DNA from: Helicoverpa zea
Lineage: Eukaryota; Arthropoda; Insecta; Lepidoptera; Noctuidae
Direction of reading: 5' to 3'
DNA: 64,000 nucleotides
Assembly (NCBI RefSeq): GCF_022581195.2
Contig: NC_061474.1
Location: forward strand, 1,178,001 to 1,242,000
Shown here: in pieces, positions 21,741 through 31,815 of the stretch
Layout: the number at the start of each line of letters is the position of its first letter
Numbering within the stretch: the first letter of the stretch is position 1
The notes under the pieces: generated by a model
Told to the model about the DNA's origin: nothing
Databases searched by the model: none
Seen by the model: the letters and a program-made list of their open reading frames with translations, nothing else
Translations under genes and position numbers: made by a program

Positions 21741-22676
21741 ATGGAGTGTCTTAAGTGTAGAAAAGTACTTTCTAAGAAAGGATCTCATTTCATATGTCAA
21801 GGACAGTGCCAGGGTACCTATCATAGAAGCTGCGTGAAAGGCTTGGCGGCCGATTTGAAAGCGGGTAAAAACCGAATATATTGCAATAACTGTGAAGAAG
21901 ATGAGTCGGATAGTGAGGACCAGGAGGAAGACGGCCGAGAGCCAGACAAAATCCTAAAGGATATACAAAAAAATGTACGTGCAATTCCTGGACTCATTAA
22001 ACAGCTGGAGTCCATAAAACATAGTATGTCATTACTCTCCGATAAGTACGATACCCTACTATCTGAACATGAAAAATCGAAAGATAAAATACATAAACTA
22101 GAGAAGACAGTAGAACACATCAACAACAAGTGTACATACCTGGAAAAATGCAACGTCGCGTTAGAACAGCGTGTGCACGATTTTGAGCAAAATACACGCA
22201 AACATAACATCGAAATTGTAGGTATAGAACAGATGCCGGATGAAAACGTAAAGGAAATAGTCAACAAGATCGGAAAGATAATTGATGTCAGCAGCGATGA
22301 TATAGATTGGGTGAGGAGAAACCAGCCAAGAAAACAAGGAGTAAAAGCTGCTTCAATTATCGTCGGATTTAAGACCTCGGGAACCGAATCCCGTGACGCC
22401 TGGCTGACTCAACGTCGAAAACTCTCGGACATCACAAGTGACAAAATAACCGATGGAACCAACAATAGTAAAATATATATAAACGAAGATCTGACGAAGG
22501 CTACTAGAACACTGCTATGGAAAGCAAAGAAAGAACTGCACAACAATTACAAGTATATATGGATTTCTAAAGGTAAAATTTTAGTCAAGAAAAATGAAGA
22601 TGAAAATTCGATCTGGGTGAGATGTGATAACGACATCAACGATCTGCTCAAAACGAAATCAAAGGTACATGTCTAA
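21741..22676 (+). CDS. LINE ORF1: PHD finger, coiled coil, FP-like C-terminal domain
   Basis: 311 codons from the ATG at 21741. (The frame is open a few codons further upstream without an ATG.) Residues 3-51 form a PHD-type C4HC3 zinc finger: C3, C6, C19, C23, H28, C31, C48, C51. An acidic patch follows, and residues ~70-151 are charged and heptad-like (coiled coil). Residues ~152-305 (RKHNIEIVGIE; VRRNQPRKQGVKAASIIVGF; KIYINEDLTKATRTLLWKAK) resemble the C-terminal domain shared by insect LINE ORF1 proteins and the baculovirus FP protein. ORF1 proteins bind element RNA, multimerise and accompany it to the nucleus. The stop codon overlaps an ATG (TAATG at 22674-22678). Confidence 0.9.
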   Translation: MECLKCRKVLSKKGSHFICQGQCQGTYHRSCVKGLAADLKAGKNRIYCNNCEEDESDSEDQEEDGREPDKILKDIQKNVRAIPGLIKQLESIKHSMSLLSDKYDTLLSEHEKSKDKIHKLEKTVEHINNKCTYLEKCNVALEQRVHDFEQNTRKHNIEIVGIEQMPDENVKEIVNKIGKIIDVSSDDIDWVRRNQPRKQGVKAASIIVGFKTSGTESRDAWLTQRRKLSDITSDKITDGTNNSKIYINEDLTKATRTLLWKAKKELHNNYKYIWISKGKILVKKNEDENSIWVRCDNDINDLLKTKSKVHV

Positions 22677-22724
22677 TGTCCTTATTCTTAACAGGTACCT
22701 ATATTCATAATATTCACGTAGTAA

Positions 22725-25700
22725 GTGTTTAAAACTGTATCAAAATTCACTATCCTAGACAATATTGATATAATTAGTGATAATACAATTACAACATCCG
22801 AAGTAGAAAATTTAAAAACGTGGATATCATCTGTTAAATATAAAAATGACCTTTGTATTTTACACTTAAATATTAGATCGTTAAAAAAGAATTTTCACGA
22901 ACTAACTGTTACTTTACATGATAATTTAAAATATATCGACATAATAATAGTTACCGAACCAAACATTAATTATTCTATGATAAACTTCTATAAAATTAAA
23001 GGATTTAATATCCATAGTGTTACAAGAACGGGGCGAACCGGAGGTGGCGTACTAGTTTATTCGCGCGAAACTTTGAAGGCACGATTAAATGATACGGAAT
23101 GTATACAAAATATGAAATCGGCAGAGTGTGTTTCCATTGCACTCGACAGCGAGAGTGATCCGATTTATTTGCTATGTATTTACCGACCACCAAAAATTAA
23201 CAAACAAGATAAAACTAGACAATTTCTCGAAGAATTACGTAAAGTATTAGAAAATTTACCAATAAAGAATAATTTAATTATATGTGGAGATATAAATATA
23301 AACTTATTAAAAAGTCAAGACTGCCGGGTAATGGAATATGAAACTTTATTAGCCGAATTTGGTTTAATTAAATGCATAAATAAAATAACACGTAAAGAAA
23401 TTATGAAAGGAAATGTAGTCGAATCATGCCTAGACCATATATATATTAGAGCACCTTCAGCACAAATTAATTCCGCGGTAATACGTCAAAAAATATCGGA
23501 TCACTTTCTCGTGTCTGCCGCAGTGCAGTGGAACCGCGCCACACAAAATAGTGTGCGAGCTGGCAACAGCGCATCGCGCGGACGCGGGCCATCAGCTGAC
23601 GATCGGAGCGGGAGAAATATGCCTACCGCGAGTTGTCGCCGTGTTCTTGATAATCGGCTGGTTCGGGAACGATTATTGAGTACTGACTTTAAAGCATTGC
23701 TGTCTATCGAATGTCCAATTGAATTGTATAACTCGCTTACGCAGCTATTTATTGAGATCTACAATGATTGCTATAAAACTGTAAACGTTAGTATAAGCTC
23801 TAGAAATAAAAGTTGGGTCACGGATTATTTAAAAGATTTAATAAAGGAGAGAGATAGACTGTTCAAGGTTTGGTGCAATGATCCAAAGAATATGATAAAA
23901 AGATTAGAATATACAAAATATAGAAACAAATGTTATAAAACTATTACTAAATGTAGCAATGAATATGATAAGCAAAGTATTATTAACTGTAATAAAAATA
24001 TTAAAAAGATATGGGATAGAATAAATATATTATTAGGAAACAGCAAGCAATCTCTAGATACTGTGATATTATCTAATATGCAAGCGCAGGGAAGTACGAA
24101 AGATATAGCGGATGGGTTTGCAACTACTTTTGATGAGGAAATCCAACAAATTAAACATATATGTAACGACAAATGGTTAAGTAGACACAGTTACGTACAA
24201 AAACCTGACATAAATATGAGGTGGCAACCAGTTACTCACAAATACGTTGCGAAAATTATCAAAAACATGGACGCCAACAAATCACCTGGAAGTGACCTTA
24301 TACGTATGTCAGATTTAAAAATAGTAGCTAACGAGATAAGTCCTGTTGTAGCGAAGTTAATTAACTTATCCGTAGAAAAACATAAATTTCCCAAAAAATT
24401 GAAAGAAGCAATAATACGCCCTATATATAAAAAAGGCAACCGCAAGTTATATTCCAATTATAGACCGATAGCAATTTTATCCAGTATTGACAAAATTATA
24501 GAAAAATGTATAATAAATCAACTTGGTACATACTTACGCACACATAACATAATAAATAAATCACAACACGGTTTCCAAAAAGCAAAAAGTACTAATACAT
24601 TACTGTCTAATTTTACCAACGAAATTAACAACTATTTAAATGATAAAAAGTTCGTAGTCGCAATATTTTTTGATTACAAAAAAGCCTTTGACACCTTAGA
24701 AACAAACACTTTAATAACATCTTTAGAAGAGTGTGGTGTGGAGAAGCCTCTGAAGGAATGGTTCAGAGACTACCTCACATCACGCTCTTACCGAGTCAAG
24801 ATAGGCGACACGTTGAGCGATGAGAAAATGGTCCGATGCGGGGTACCGCAGGGCTCAGGAAGTGGTCCCGTATGCTATTTAATGCATGTTAATAGTCTGT
24901 GCAATGTGCTACAGCACTGCTCGGCGCATATGTTCGCGGACGACCTCTGCGCCATGCGGGCCGGTACGGACCTCGCTGAAACGTGTCGTCTGGTGCAGCA
25001 AGACGTGGACGCCGTAGTTAAATGGTCCCATGATAACGGCATAGTATTAAATACGGATAAAACACAATACATCATTATTCATTCACCTTACTTACCACTA
25101 AAGGATAATCCTCTACCACTATACACTCATACATTTGGTTGCATTCATGGTGGCCTTGTCAATTGTGGCTGCAAACCTATCCAGAGAGTAAGTTGTGTAA
25201 CTTACTTAGGAGTTAAAGTCGACGAGCATTTCTCATGGAAAGAACATATAGATTTCTTGTGCAATAAACTTAAAACTGTACTAAGTAAATTTTATCACCT
25301 AAGTTATCGAGTTCCTACTAGTACCCTAAAAATATTATATTCATGTATGGTGGAATCAATAATTGATTACGCTCTTGATTGCTATGGACTTACATTCAAA
25401 TCTCACATAGAAAAATTAGAAAATATACAAATTAGGTTCTTAAAACTATTAGTGGATAAAAAAACTAAAAATAAACATAAAACAGACTATTATAAACTAT
25501 ACAAAATTTGCAAAGTATTACCGGTCAGCATAAAACATAAGTACTTACTCGCAACTAATAGCCATGGTAATCGGGAGCGTAATTCATTGTTGACTAATGT
25601 TAGTAATAGCTATAACACCCGAACGATGTCGTCTGGTAAATATGTAGTACCCAGAGTTAATAATGTTTATGGGGACCGAACGCTAGAAAAGCGTGTCCCA

Positions 25701-25799
25701 TACGTACTCAATAGCTTACCAGACGACATCAGAAACGAAAATAGGAAAAATAAATTTAAGATAAAACTAAAAAAACACCTACTCAGTACACTGCCTTAA
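22725..25799 (+). CDS. LINE ORF2: APE-type endonuclease and reverse transcriptase
   Basis: An open frame of 1024 codons. Residues 43-265 are the apurinic-type endonuclease that nicks the target: N49 in HLNIRS, E78 in TEPN, GD at 188-189 (ICGDININL), SDH at 258-260. Residues ~515-800 are the RT: FFDYKKAFD with D650, GVPQGSGSGP and FADD at 737-740. A thumb/C-terminal part with VTYLGVKVDEHFSW follows. There is no ATG before codon 85 (22977), which lies beyond N49 and E78; the frame opens at GTG right after in-frame TAG-TAA. Normal ORF2 start therefore needs reinitiation at TAATG plus a one-base correction, or this copy has a frameshift. 23520-23640 is unusually GC-rich within the ORF. Confidence 0.9.
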   Translation: MFKTVSKFTILDNIDIISDNTITTSEVENLKTWISSVKYKNDLCILHLNIRSLKKNFHELTVTLHDNLKYIDIIIVTEPNINYSMINFYKIKGFNIHSVTRTGRTGGGVLVYSRETLKARLNDTECIQNMKSAECVSIALDSESDPIYLLCIYRPPKINKQDKTRQFLEELRKVLENLPIKNNLIICGDININLLKSQDCRVMEYETLLAEFGLIKCINKITRKEIMKGNVVESCLDHIYIRAPSAQINSAVIRQKISDHFLVSAAVQWNRATQNSVRAGNSASRGRGPSADDRSGRNMPTASCRRVLDNRLVRERLLSTDFKALLSIECPIELYNSLTQLFIEIYNDCYKTVNVSISSRNKSWVTDYLKDLIKERDRLFKVWCNDPKNMIKRLEYTKYRNKCYKTITKCSNEYDKQSIINCNKNIKKIWDRINILLGNSKQSLDTVILSNMQAQGSTKDIADGFATTFDEEIQQIKHICNDKWLSRHSYVQKPDINMRWQPVTHKYVAKIIKNMDANKSPGSDLIRMSDLKIVANEISPVVAKLINLSVEKHKFPKKLKEAIIRPIYKKGNRKLYSNYRPIAILSSIDKIIEKCIINQLGTYLRTHNIINKSQHGFQKAKSTNTLLSNFTNEINNYLNDKKFVVAIFFDYKKAFDTLETNTLITSLEECGVEKPLKEWFRDYLTSRSYRVKIGDTLSDEKMVRCGVPQGSGSGPVCYLMHVNSLCNVLQHCSAHMFADDLCAMRAGTDLAETCRLVQQDVDAVVKWSHDNGIVLNTDKTQYIIIHSPYLPLKDNPLPLYTHTFGCIHGGLVNCGCKPIQRVSCVTYLGVKVDEHFSWKEHIDFLCNKLKTVLSKFYHLSYRVPTSTLKILYSCMVESIIDYALDCYGLTFKSHIEKLENIQIRFLKLLVDKKTKNKHKTDYYKLYKICKVLPVSIKHKYLLATNSHGNRERNSLLTNVSNSYNTRTMSSGKYVVPRVNNVYGDRTLEKRVPYVLNSLPDDIRNENRKNKFKIKLKKHLLSTLP

Positions 25800-26205
25800 C
25801 TTTTTATTGTATTACTATCCTACTAACTACTTCTACTAACTAACTACCGACTACTTTTCTTACTTATGCTATATCTATACTCCGATTATATCTATATCTA
25901 ATCTTTGATTTTCATACTTACGTACTTAATATTAACCTCCTAATACTACTTATATAGCTTAACATATATAATACTAATATTACATATATAATTACATATA
26001 TAATACTAATATATATATAATATAATACTAATATATTAATTTTATAATTATTGTAAACTTAACTTAATAGAACCTATAATAGTAAGTCAATAGTTTAGAA
26101 ATCTGATCCAACAGATAAACTGTGTATACAGTTTTGTTGGACATTTTATATTTTTTATAATGTAAAATGTACCTTCTAAGCAATAAATAACTAATAACTA
26201 ACTAA

Positions 26206-26264
26206 CTACTATACCTGGATAAAATATAGCCTATGATACAGACAACTAGTTATATTTATTTACA
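26206..26264. repeat. Right part of the split interspersed repeat
   Basis: GATAAAATATAGCCTATG continues the repeat begun at 21185. The flanking TACA at 26261-26264 is the target duplication of the next element. Confidence 0.55.
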
Positions 26265-26567
26265 TGTCGGAAGCGCCATCAGGATGGCTGGCACTATCGT
26301 CCGACATCAGTTAGGGTAATCAAGCAAAGAGATAAATTTGGATCTCCAACACTAGGCAATAACACTAGTACGCTAGACGTGAGTACGTGACGTAGGGTAG
26401 TAACGCCACGAACACTCAATGAAGACTGAACTAAGACTGCGCTCCGCGGACGCCGCGCTGACCGCCACCACTCCGCCAAGCGCGCCAAATTGTTGTTTCA
26501 CCGAACACGCCACCAGAGGGCGCGCTTGCGTCTCGTTCAGTGACCGTACTATTGACTATCTCCGACA
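26265..26567 (-). repeat. LTR (3' LTR in element orientation)
   Basis: 303 bp, TG...CA ends, direct repeat of 28086-28388 with one visible difference. The minus-strand start TGTCGGAGATAG is followed by GC-rich sequence. A 64-codon open frame inside each LTR is duplicated simply because the LTRs are. Confidence 0.95.
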
Positions 26568-26831
26568 CGGCCATAACTGACATACACACGTCCTCGTGTG
26601 GCTACACATTGTACGTGGTGACAGAAGAAAACAAAACTGGAGTAATTTTTCAGCTCGGCCTACCTGACTACACGAGTAGGAATGACAAAATAATTTTAAA
26701 CAAAACAGAAACGAAATGTTTTGAAAGAATGCCACAATCTTAAAATCAATCGAAATCAGATCACACAATCTCGAATCAATGCACCATGTAATGATCCAGA
26801 CAGACCTAAGTCAATCAGGAATCGATAGGCT

Positions 26832-27182
26832 CCAGTCCTTCTCACTGGGCGTGTCAAAGATGAAAAATGATCAGTCCTTCTGACTGATATGATTTAGAAT
26901 GATCAGTCCTTCTGACTGATATGATTTAGAATGATCAGTCCTTCTGACTGATATGATTTAGAATGATCAGTCCTTCTGACTGATATGATTTAGAATGATC
27001 AGTCCTTCTGACTGATATGATTTAGAATGATCAGTCCTTCGGACTGATATGATTTAGAATGATCAGTCCTTCTGACTGATATGTTGTCACAATGACGATA
27101 TCTTTGACACAAGCATTCCAGTCCTTCTCACTGGAACACTCCTAGGGTCTACCCAAGGGATATCAGTCCTTCTCACTGATAT
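26832..27182 (-). repeat. Array of ten hairpins sharing a CAGTCCTTCT(G/C)ACTG core
   Basis: Copies at 26832, 26870, 26902, 26934, 26966, 26998, 27030, 27062, 27116 and 27160. The seven from 26870 to 27062 are a strict 32-bp tandem repeat, and the other three are spaced irregularly. In every copy the core is flanked by complementary arms whose sequence changes together: CCAGT/ACTGG (26832), ATCAGT/ACTGAT (tandem units), TTCCAGT/ACTGGAA (27116) and ATATCAGT/ACTGATAT (27160). The loop is CCTTCTG in the tandem units and CCTTCTC in the other three; the 27030 unit has CCTTCGG. On the element's sense strand the loop reads CAGAAGG or GAGAAGG. Confidence 0.93.
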
Positions 27183-27339
27183 GGTAAGGTAGGAATTGCA
27201 TCTGAACAATGAACTTTGCAATGGAATTAGTAGCATTAACTTGAAATAAAATCAGCGAAATCAATTCGCACAAAATCAGTCACAATTATCAGTCAGATAC
27301 AATTCATGCGTGCACTAATTAGAGTTTGATGAAGTACCT

Positions 27340-27560
27340 TCGCCTGGGTCAACAGCAACTAAATCTAATTCAGCAGCTTGGGGCATCCTTATATCGTGGG
27401 CATACTTCTAGGTTCTATTACCAGTTAAAGATTTCAAAACATAGCGATCGTCTTTAAGTAACTCAAGAACTTTAAATGGCCCTTTAAACTTAAGGTCAAG
27501 TTTAACTGGACTGCGCTCTTAATTTTTTATTAAAACTAGGTCACCAACTTATCAACGAGA
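27340..27560 (-). pseudogene. Gypsy-type pol 3' end: GPY/F module remnant
   Basis: The minus strand encodes VGDLVLIKN, then ERSPVKLDLKFKGPFKVLEL, DDRYVLKSLTGNRT and KYAHDIRMPQ. This is the GPY/F chromatin/DNA-contact region at the C-terminus of Ty3/gypsy integrases. Stop codons interrupt the frame before VGD, between IKN and ERSP, and between GNRT and KYAHD. The integrase core, RT and protease are missing. This remnant fixes the element's orientation and superfamily. Confidence 0.88.
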
Positions 27561-28085
27561 CAGATTGCCTCTCAAGGTTATTAGTGTCTTACGACAATTA
27601 ATCACAAAAATAAACCAAAAATGGATCGGTCTCACCGGGTTTCCACTCAACGTGCGTGACGATGCACACATCGCTATAGCGCGCAGTACAGCGACTTTCG
27701 CGAACGTGAAGCTACGGAGATGCACGAGCACCAACACTCCGAACTCACGATAACACACGACACGTTGGGCTCCTGGCAGCTGGCATGCTCCATTCAACGT
27801 CGTAATTTTCTCGCCGAATTGCACAATAACCACCGTCATTGTTGAAACATGAAAACAAAGACAAATTCGGTTAATTTTCTAACATACCTTCAATAACTAG
27901 CTTGACATTTAACGATGGAAACGATACCATTACCATAACCGTGGTTACCATACTTGTACCTTCGCTGAAATTCTTAATTCAAATTATCGACGTTCCATTT
28001 TTTTTTTTTGTTAGTGGGTAGAAATTTATCTTCGCATGGCGAATTCGAAACGCATGTGGGCATTTGGATTGCATCCCACTTCTGA

Positions 28086-28388
28086 TGTCGGAAGCGCCAT
28101 CAGGATGGCTGGCACTATCGTCCGACATCAGTTAGGGTAATCAAGCAAAGAGATAAATTTGGATCTCCAACACTAGGCAATAACACTAGTACGCTAGACG
28201 TGAGTACGTGACGTAGGGTAGTAACGCCACGAACACTCAATGAAGACTGAACTAAGACTGCGCTCTGCGGACGCCGCGCTGACCGCCACCACTCCGCCAA
28301 GCGCGCCAAATTGTTGTTTCACCGAACACGCCACCAGAGGGCGCGCTTGCGTCTCGTTCAGTGACCGTACTATTGACTATCTCCGACA
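28086..28388 (-). repeat. LTR (5' LTR in element orientation)
   Basis: 303-bp direct repeat of 26265-26567. The minus-strand sequence immediately inside it, TCAGAAGTGGGAT, is the sort of leader seen in many gypsy elements. A TGG-initiated primer-binding site at the exact junction is not obvious. Confidence 0.95.
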
Positions 28389-29079
28389 TACATATTTACA
28401 ATACATATAATAAACTTTCCTAGTAAAACAGAAAAAAAAACACTATGACTAATCGACTGGGAGCTGCTTGAGCATAAACTCACAAACTGACAAAGGTTTA
28501 CCTGTACATGATCTAAACTTTATTTTATAAAATTGAAACTGAGACTTAGTTTTTTTGAACATGCTAACCCCAGAAACAGCTGGTCTGATGAGTAAAAAAT
28601 GTGTTCGACATCCCATTCATCCAAGAAGGCTAGTTGCTAATTTTATAAAACGCCAAAAACGGCACGAGACGTCAATGAAACTTTCAAAACAGCTTAAAAC
28701 AATATAAATAAATCTACTGTTCAGGTACTCAAATCAAAATACATCGAACTTTTACTAAGACCTTGAACTAAATTCAAAACAAAATTACTTAACCATCTCC
28801 AAAACTATCGGAAAACGATTAACAACATTATCATCGGAATATTACCTCAAACTAAAACCCTTTACTTGTCATTGAATTTTGGAAAATCAATCACGGTTAG
28901 GAGATTATCTTAGGACAAACAGACAGATCGTTTATTAGTTCTGTCGCCCTAAACTTTAAGCCGATTGGCGTTATTTAGGAGATTTGTGGCCGCTGACAGG
29001 TTTAACGATTTTCTAAGAGAAGTTGTGTTATTTAGATACCAATAATGTATAGGTATGTAGTTCTAAACTAAGTGTAGGG
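28389..29079. other. Unassigned DNA
   Basis: AT-rich. 28550-28650 has the worn look of an interspersed repeat (CCCAGAAACAGCTGGTCTGA) but no clear family. Confidence 0.45.
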
Positions 29080-29300
29080 TCGGGTTCCAGTCGGGGATGC
29101 AGCTGAGTACCAGTGTTTTAAGCGATGCCTGTCTGATCTCTTCAACCCAAAGAGACGGGCAACCCTGTATCCCTTGGTAAGACTGGTTGTCAGACTTACT
29201 GGCTTCTGACTATCCGTAACGACTGGCAAAGATGTTCAAATTACCACCGAGCATTTTCCGGAACACAGAAGAACTCATCAAGACAAGATGGTCACCCATT
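29080..29300 (-). mobile_element. SINE-1 copy, partial
   Basis: Holds GATGCAGCTGAGTACCAGTG, CTTCAACCCAAAGAGACGGG and GACTTACTGGCTTCTGACTA in SINE-1 order. The (GAT)n tail end is degraded and the head is not preserved. Confidence 0.75.
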
Positions 29301-31000
29301 CACGGACCGACTGCACCAAGCATTTAAAAAAAATGTTATACATAAGGACGAAGTTACATTTTTAAGGTTATTGAAAAGTAACATAGTTAACTTTGACGCC
29401 TTTCGGATAAATATATATTTCCGACCCACAAGTACATAACAAACATATGGGTACCCATTGGTCACCCATCCGCAAAATATAGCTTACTTTTAGCTTCAAA
29501 TTACAAAATAAATCCTACAACCCTGAAAGATAAACGAGTTTTAAAATCCCGTATTTAAAAACCTTATCTACCCATTTAATTTTCTTTTTCACTTTAAAAA
29601 TCTCCGTCACGGAATACTTTCACGGAGCAGTTTTCCTTGAAGATTTACATATAAATATATTCTTGTGTATATAATATGGGAATTATGTTTCAGTATATAA
29701 TGTAGCAAGCTTTGTGGTTCAGATGCATTCGCCTCACTTTGTATTCATGGCTTGACTTAGTGTGACGATAGAGGTTTTACTATATTAGGTAGGGAGGGGA
29801 TGGTGGTTTGTCGATATCGATTGTTTTTTTGTTGACTGTCAAAACTTAATTGGAATGGGGACTCTTTAAAAAATATTTTATTACATCTTTAAATACGTGT
29901 TTATAAGTAGCATTTTTGTACCATTGAATAAAATACATTTATTTACCTATAGTAGCACTTTGGCAATATTGAACGAAAATAATTCTAAGCCCGGTAAAAT
30001 TAAGTCGATTTTAACTCCCGATAACCGTTGCCTACAGACAAAATTTCTAAAATAATATTGTATTAAAACTTAACACTCAAAGATTCGTATCAGAAATCAA
30101 ATTTTGGAGTTTCAATGACGTCACAAGTACGCGAAACGGCTTCTGTACGGTAAATGACAATTGTGAAAGTACTCAAAGTTACTTCGGTACTTTGGTTCGA
30201 GATTTTAGAAGTAGCTTTGTCAAAAATTTCGACGATTTCTCGACGTTTTCTGGGCTAAAAGTTAGGATATATTATGTAAAGGTTGTTATAATTTAGTTTA
30301 GACTTAAATAATTTAAAATAAGTTAATTGAATACGAAATATTGGTAACCTAGAATAATAGTCAATACTCAAAAGTAGCTTTTAGCCGCTGTTTCACCGGC
30401 GCGGGAATTCCGTTTATATTCTATTACCAAATTTTACCAAAATCCGTATAGACGTTAACGCGTGAACAAGTAACAAAAATACATACTACCATACTTTGTC
30501 CTTTATAATTTTAATTTGATTATAATACCTACAATCTAGATAAACAGGCAACGTAATCACTAAAATAGTTTCTTTATTATAGAAAAAAGTTGTAATTTTT
30601 TTATCGATAGTAAAATATGTCCCATCCCTACCCTTGTTTTCGCCACCGCGACACTGGATCAAAGTGTACATTATATTCGATGAGTTACATTACCATTTAT
30701 ATAATATTCATTGTCAACCCTTCGTCTTGACCTCATTTGTTTTTATATCAGGTGAATTTTAATATGCTGTTTAAGCAAAACGATCTATGCATAAGTTATT
30801 CAAATTATTTGTGGAATGACAGTTGCATATTTTTGGATAGTTGTTACTATTATTTTGTGATAGGCACCGTTTTGAGCAATAATGTTACTCCATTTAACTA
30901 TAAATAAACAATCTCGATACTAAAATTTGACTATTTATATTAAAAATAAATCTAAAGATAATCAATCTAACTATTATTTTAAGTATTTTTTTTGTATGTC
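29301..31000. other. Unassigned AT-rich DNA
   Basis: 1.7 kb without a recognised gene or repeat. Confidence 0.5.
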
Positions 31001-31002
31001 AT

Positions 31003-31088
31003 CATTGCCTAGCGTTTTCCCAACTATGTTGGGGTCGACATCCCGTCTGACCGGGTGCAGCTGAGTACCAGTGTTTTATTAGGAGCAC
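31003..31088 (-). mobile_element. SINE-1 tail fragment
   Basis: GTTTTCCCAACTATGTTGGG and GGTGCAGCTGAGTACCAGTG mark the 3' part of SINE-1 in minus orientation, about 85 bp. Confidence 0.75.
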
Positions 31089-31708
31089 TGGTAGTTACTT
31101 ACTTTTAACTTTATGTATTTGTATAAAAAGTCCTATCAAGATTGTTTACCTCCAGTATTTAACTGGATAACTCCATACTACTTATTAATCTAATTAAAGT
31201 TCCACAAAAGAATGAGAAAGAACTAACTGAACATACATTTCAACTATACTCCATATCTATCAATAAAAGGGATTGCCTTTAGTTAATATCTCTGCACTAT
31301 AATCATAACTAATTTACCTCTAAACCACTCAATATAACTCATAGATAAACTAGCTGATTAATAACTATTAGTAAGCATAACAAGGGAATACTACAGAGCC
31401 CGCCCGGATCACCTCATTTCCCTCTGTCATTCAATATCGATGCAATCGATGTTCAAGCGAGTTAACATCTCGAGTTGATTATCGATTTAATTGTCTTATA
31501 TGAATCGTTATTAACTCTGTTTATTAGTAGCATGTGCTAGTGGTTTGCAAAGGGGTTGAGTCCCAGGCTGTTGAAAAGGTACAACAAATCGACAAGCTTG
31601 AAATAATTTCTCTGAAAGAAGTTCGAGGAAAGTCGTCTCGAAAGTCACTTTCCATTAACATAAAAATCTATGGTATGTACAGAAATTGTATTTTTTTCAA
31701 AAGATACA
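31089..31708. other. Unassigned DNA
   Basis: Nothing recognised. Confidence 0.5.
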
Positions 31709-31715
31709 GAACACT

Positions 31716-31746
<31 letters not shown>

Positions 31747-31815
31747 GCCTATAGCAGTCCACTGCTGGACATAGGCCTCTCCAAGTGCACGCCGGCTGGC
31801 AGGAGCTGGATGCGA
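31709..31815 (-). repeat. (CAT)n plus GCAGTCCACTGCTGGACATA repeat
   Basis: A CAT microsatellite of about 11 units is followed by GCCTATAGCAGTCCACTGC, CTGGACATAGGCCTCTCCAA and GTGCACGCC. This is a very common moth sequence in which the microsatellite is the 3' end of a minus-strand retroposon. Confidence 0.7.

Larger units (their letters stand above)
21660..26205 (+). mobile_element. Two-ORF LINE (CR1/Jockey-like), nearly complete
   Basis: A short GC-rich leader (GTTGCCGCTCCGCTC) precedes ORF1 (21741-22676) and ORF2 (22725-25799). The 3' UTR of about 400 bp is AT-rich and ends in a TAACTAAC-type simple tail. Endonuclease, RT and ORF1 domains are all present. This is the only LINE in the window with both ORFs essentially open. 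Clade assignment (CR1/Daphne/Jockey group) rests on overall layout and ORF1 type and is not firm. Confidence 0.88.
26265..28388 (-). mobile_element. Young, internally deleted Ty3/gypsy-type LTR element
   Basis: Two 303-bp LTRs (26265-26567 and 28086-28388) begin TGTCGG and end CCGACA. By eye they differ at one site (C at 26445, T at 28266) and are bounded by the 4-bp duplication TACA. The internal 1518 bp reads on the minus strand: a TCAGAAGTGGGAT leader next to the 28086 LTR, a pol remnant at 27340-27560, then a hairpin array. Gag, protease, RT and most of integrase are absent. It must rely on proteins from a complete relative. Near-identical LTRs imply recent transposition. Confidence 0.92.

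Noticed and set aside
21741..22676. Endogenous baculovirus fragment, because of the FP-like domain
   Set aside because: It is fused to a PHD finger and followed by a LINE ORF2; no other viral gene is present. It is a LINE ORF1.
26616..26627. Primer-binding site TGGTGACAGAAG for a plus-strand LTR element
   Set aside because: It is 48 bp inside the LTR, and the GPY/F remnant shows the element runs on the minus strand.
26832..27182. CRISPR-like array: regular short repeats with short spacers
   Set aside because: The genome is eukaryotic, the 32-bp units are tandem with no variable spacers, and the array lies inside an LTR element.
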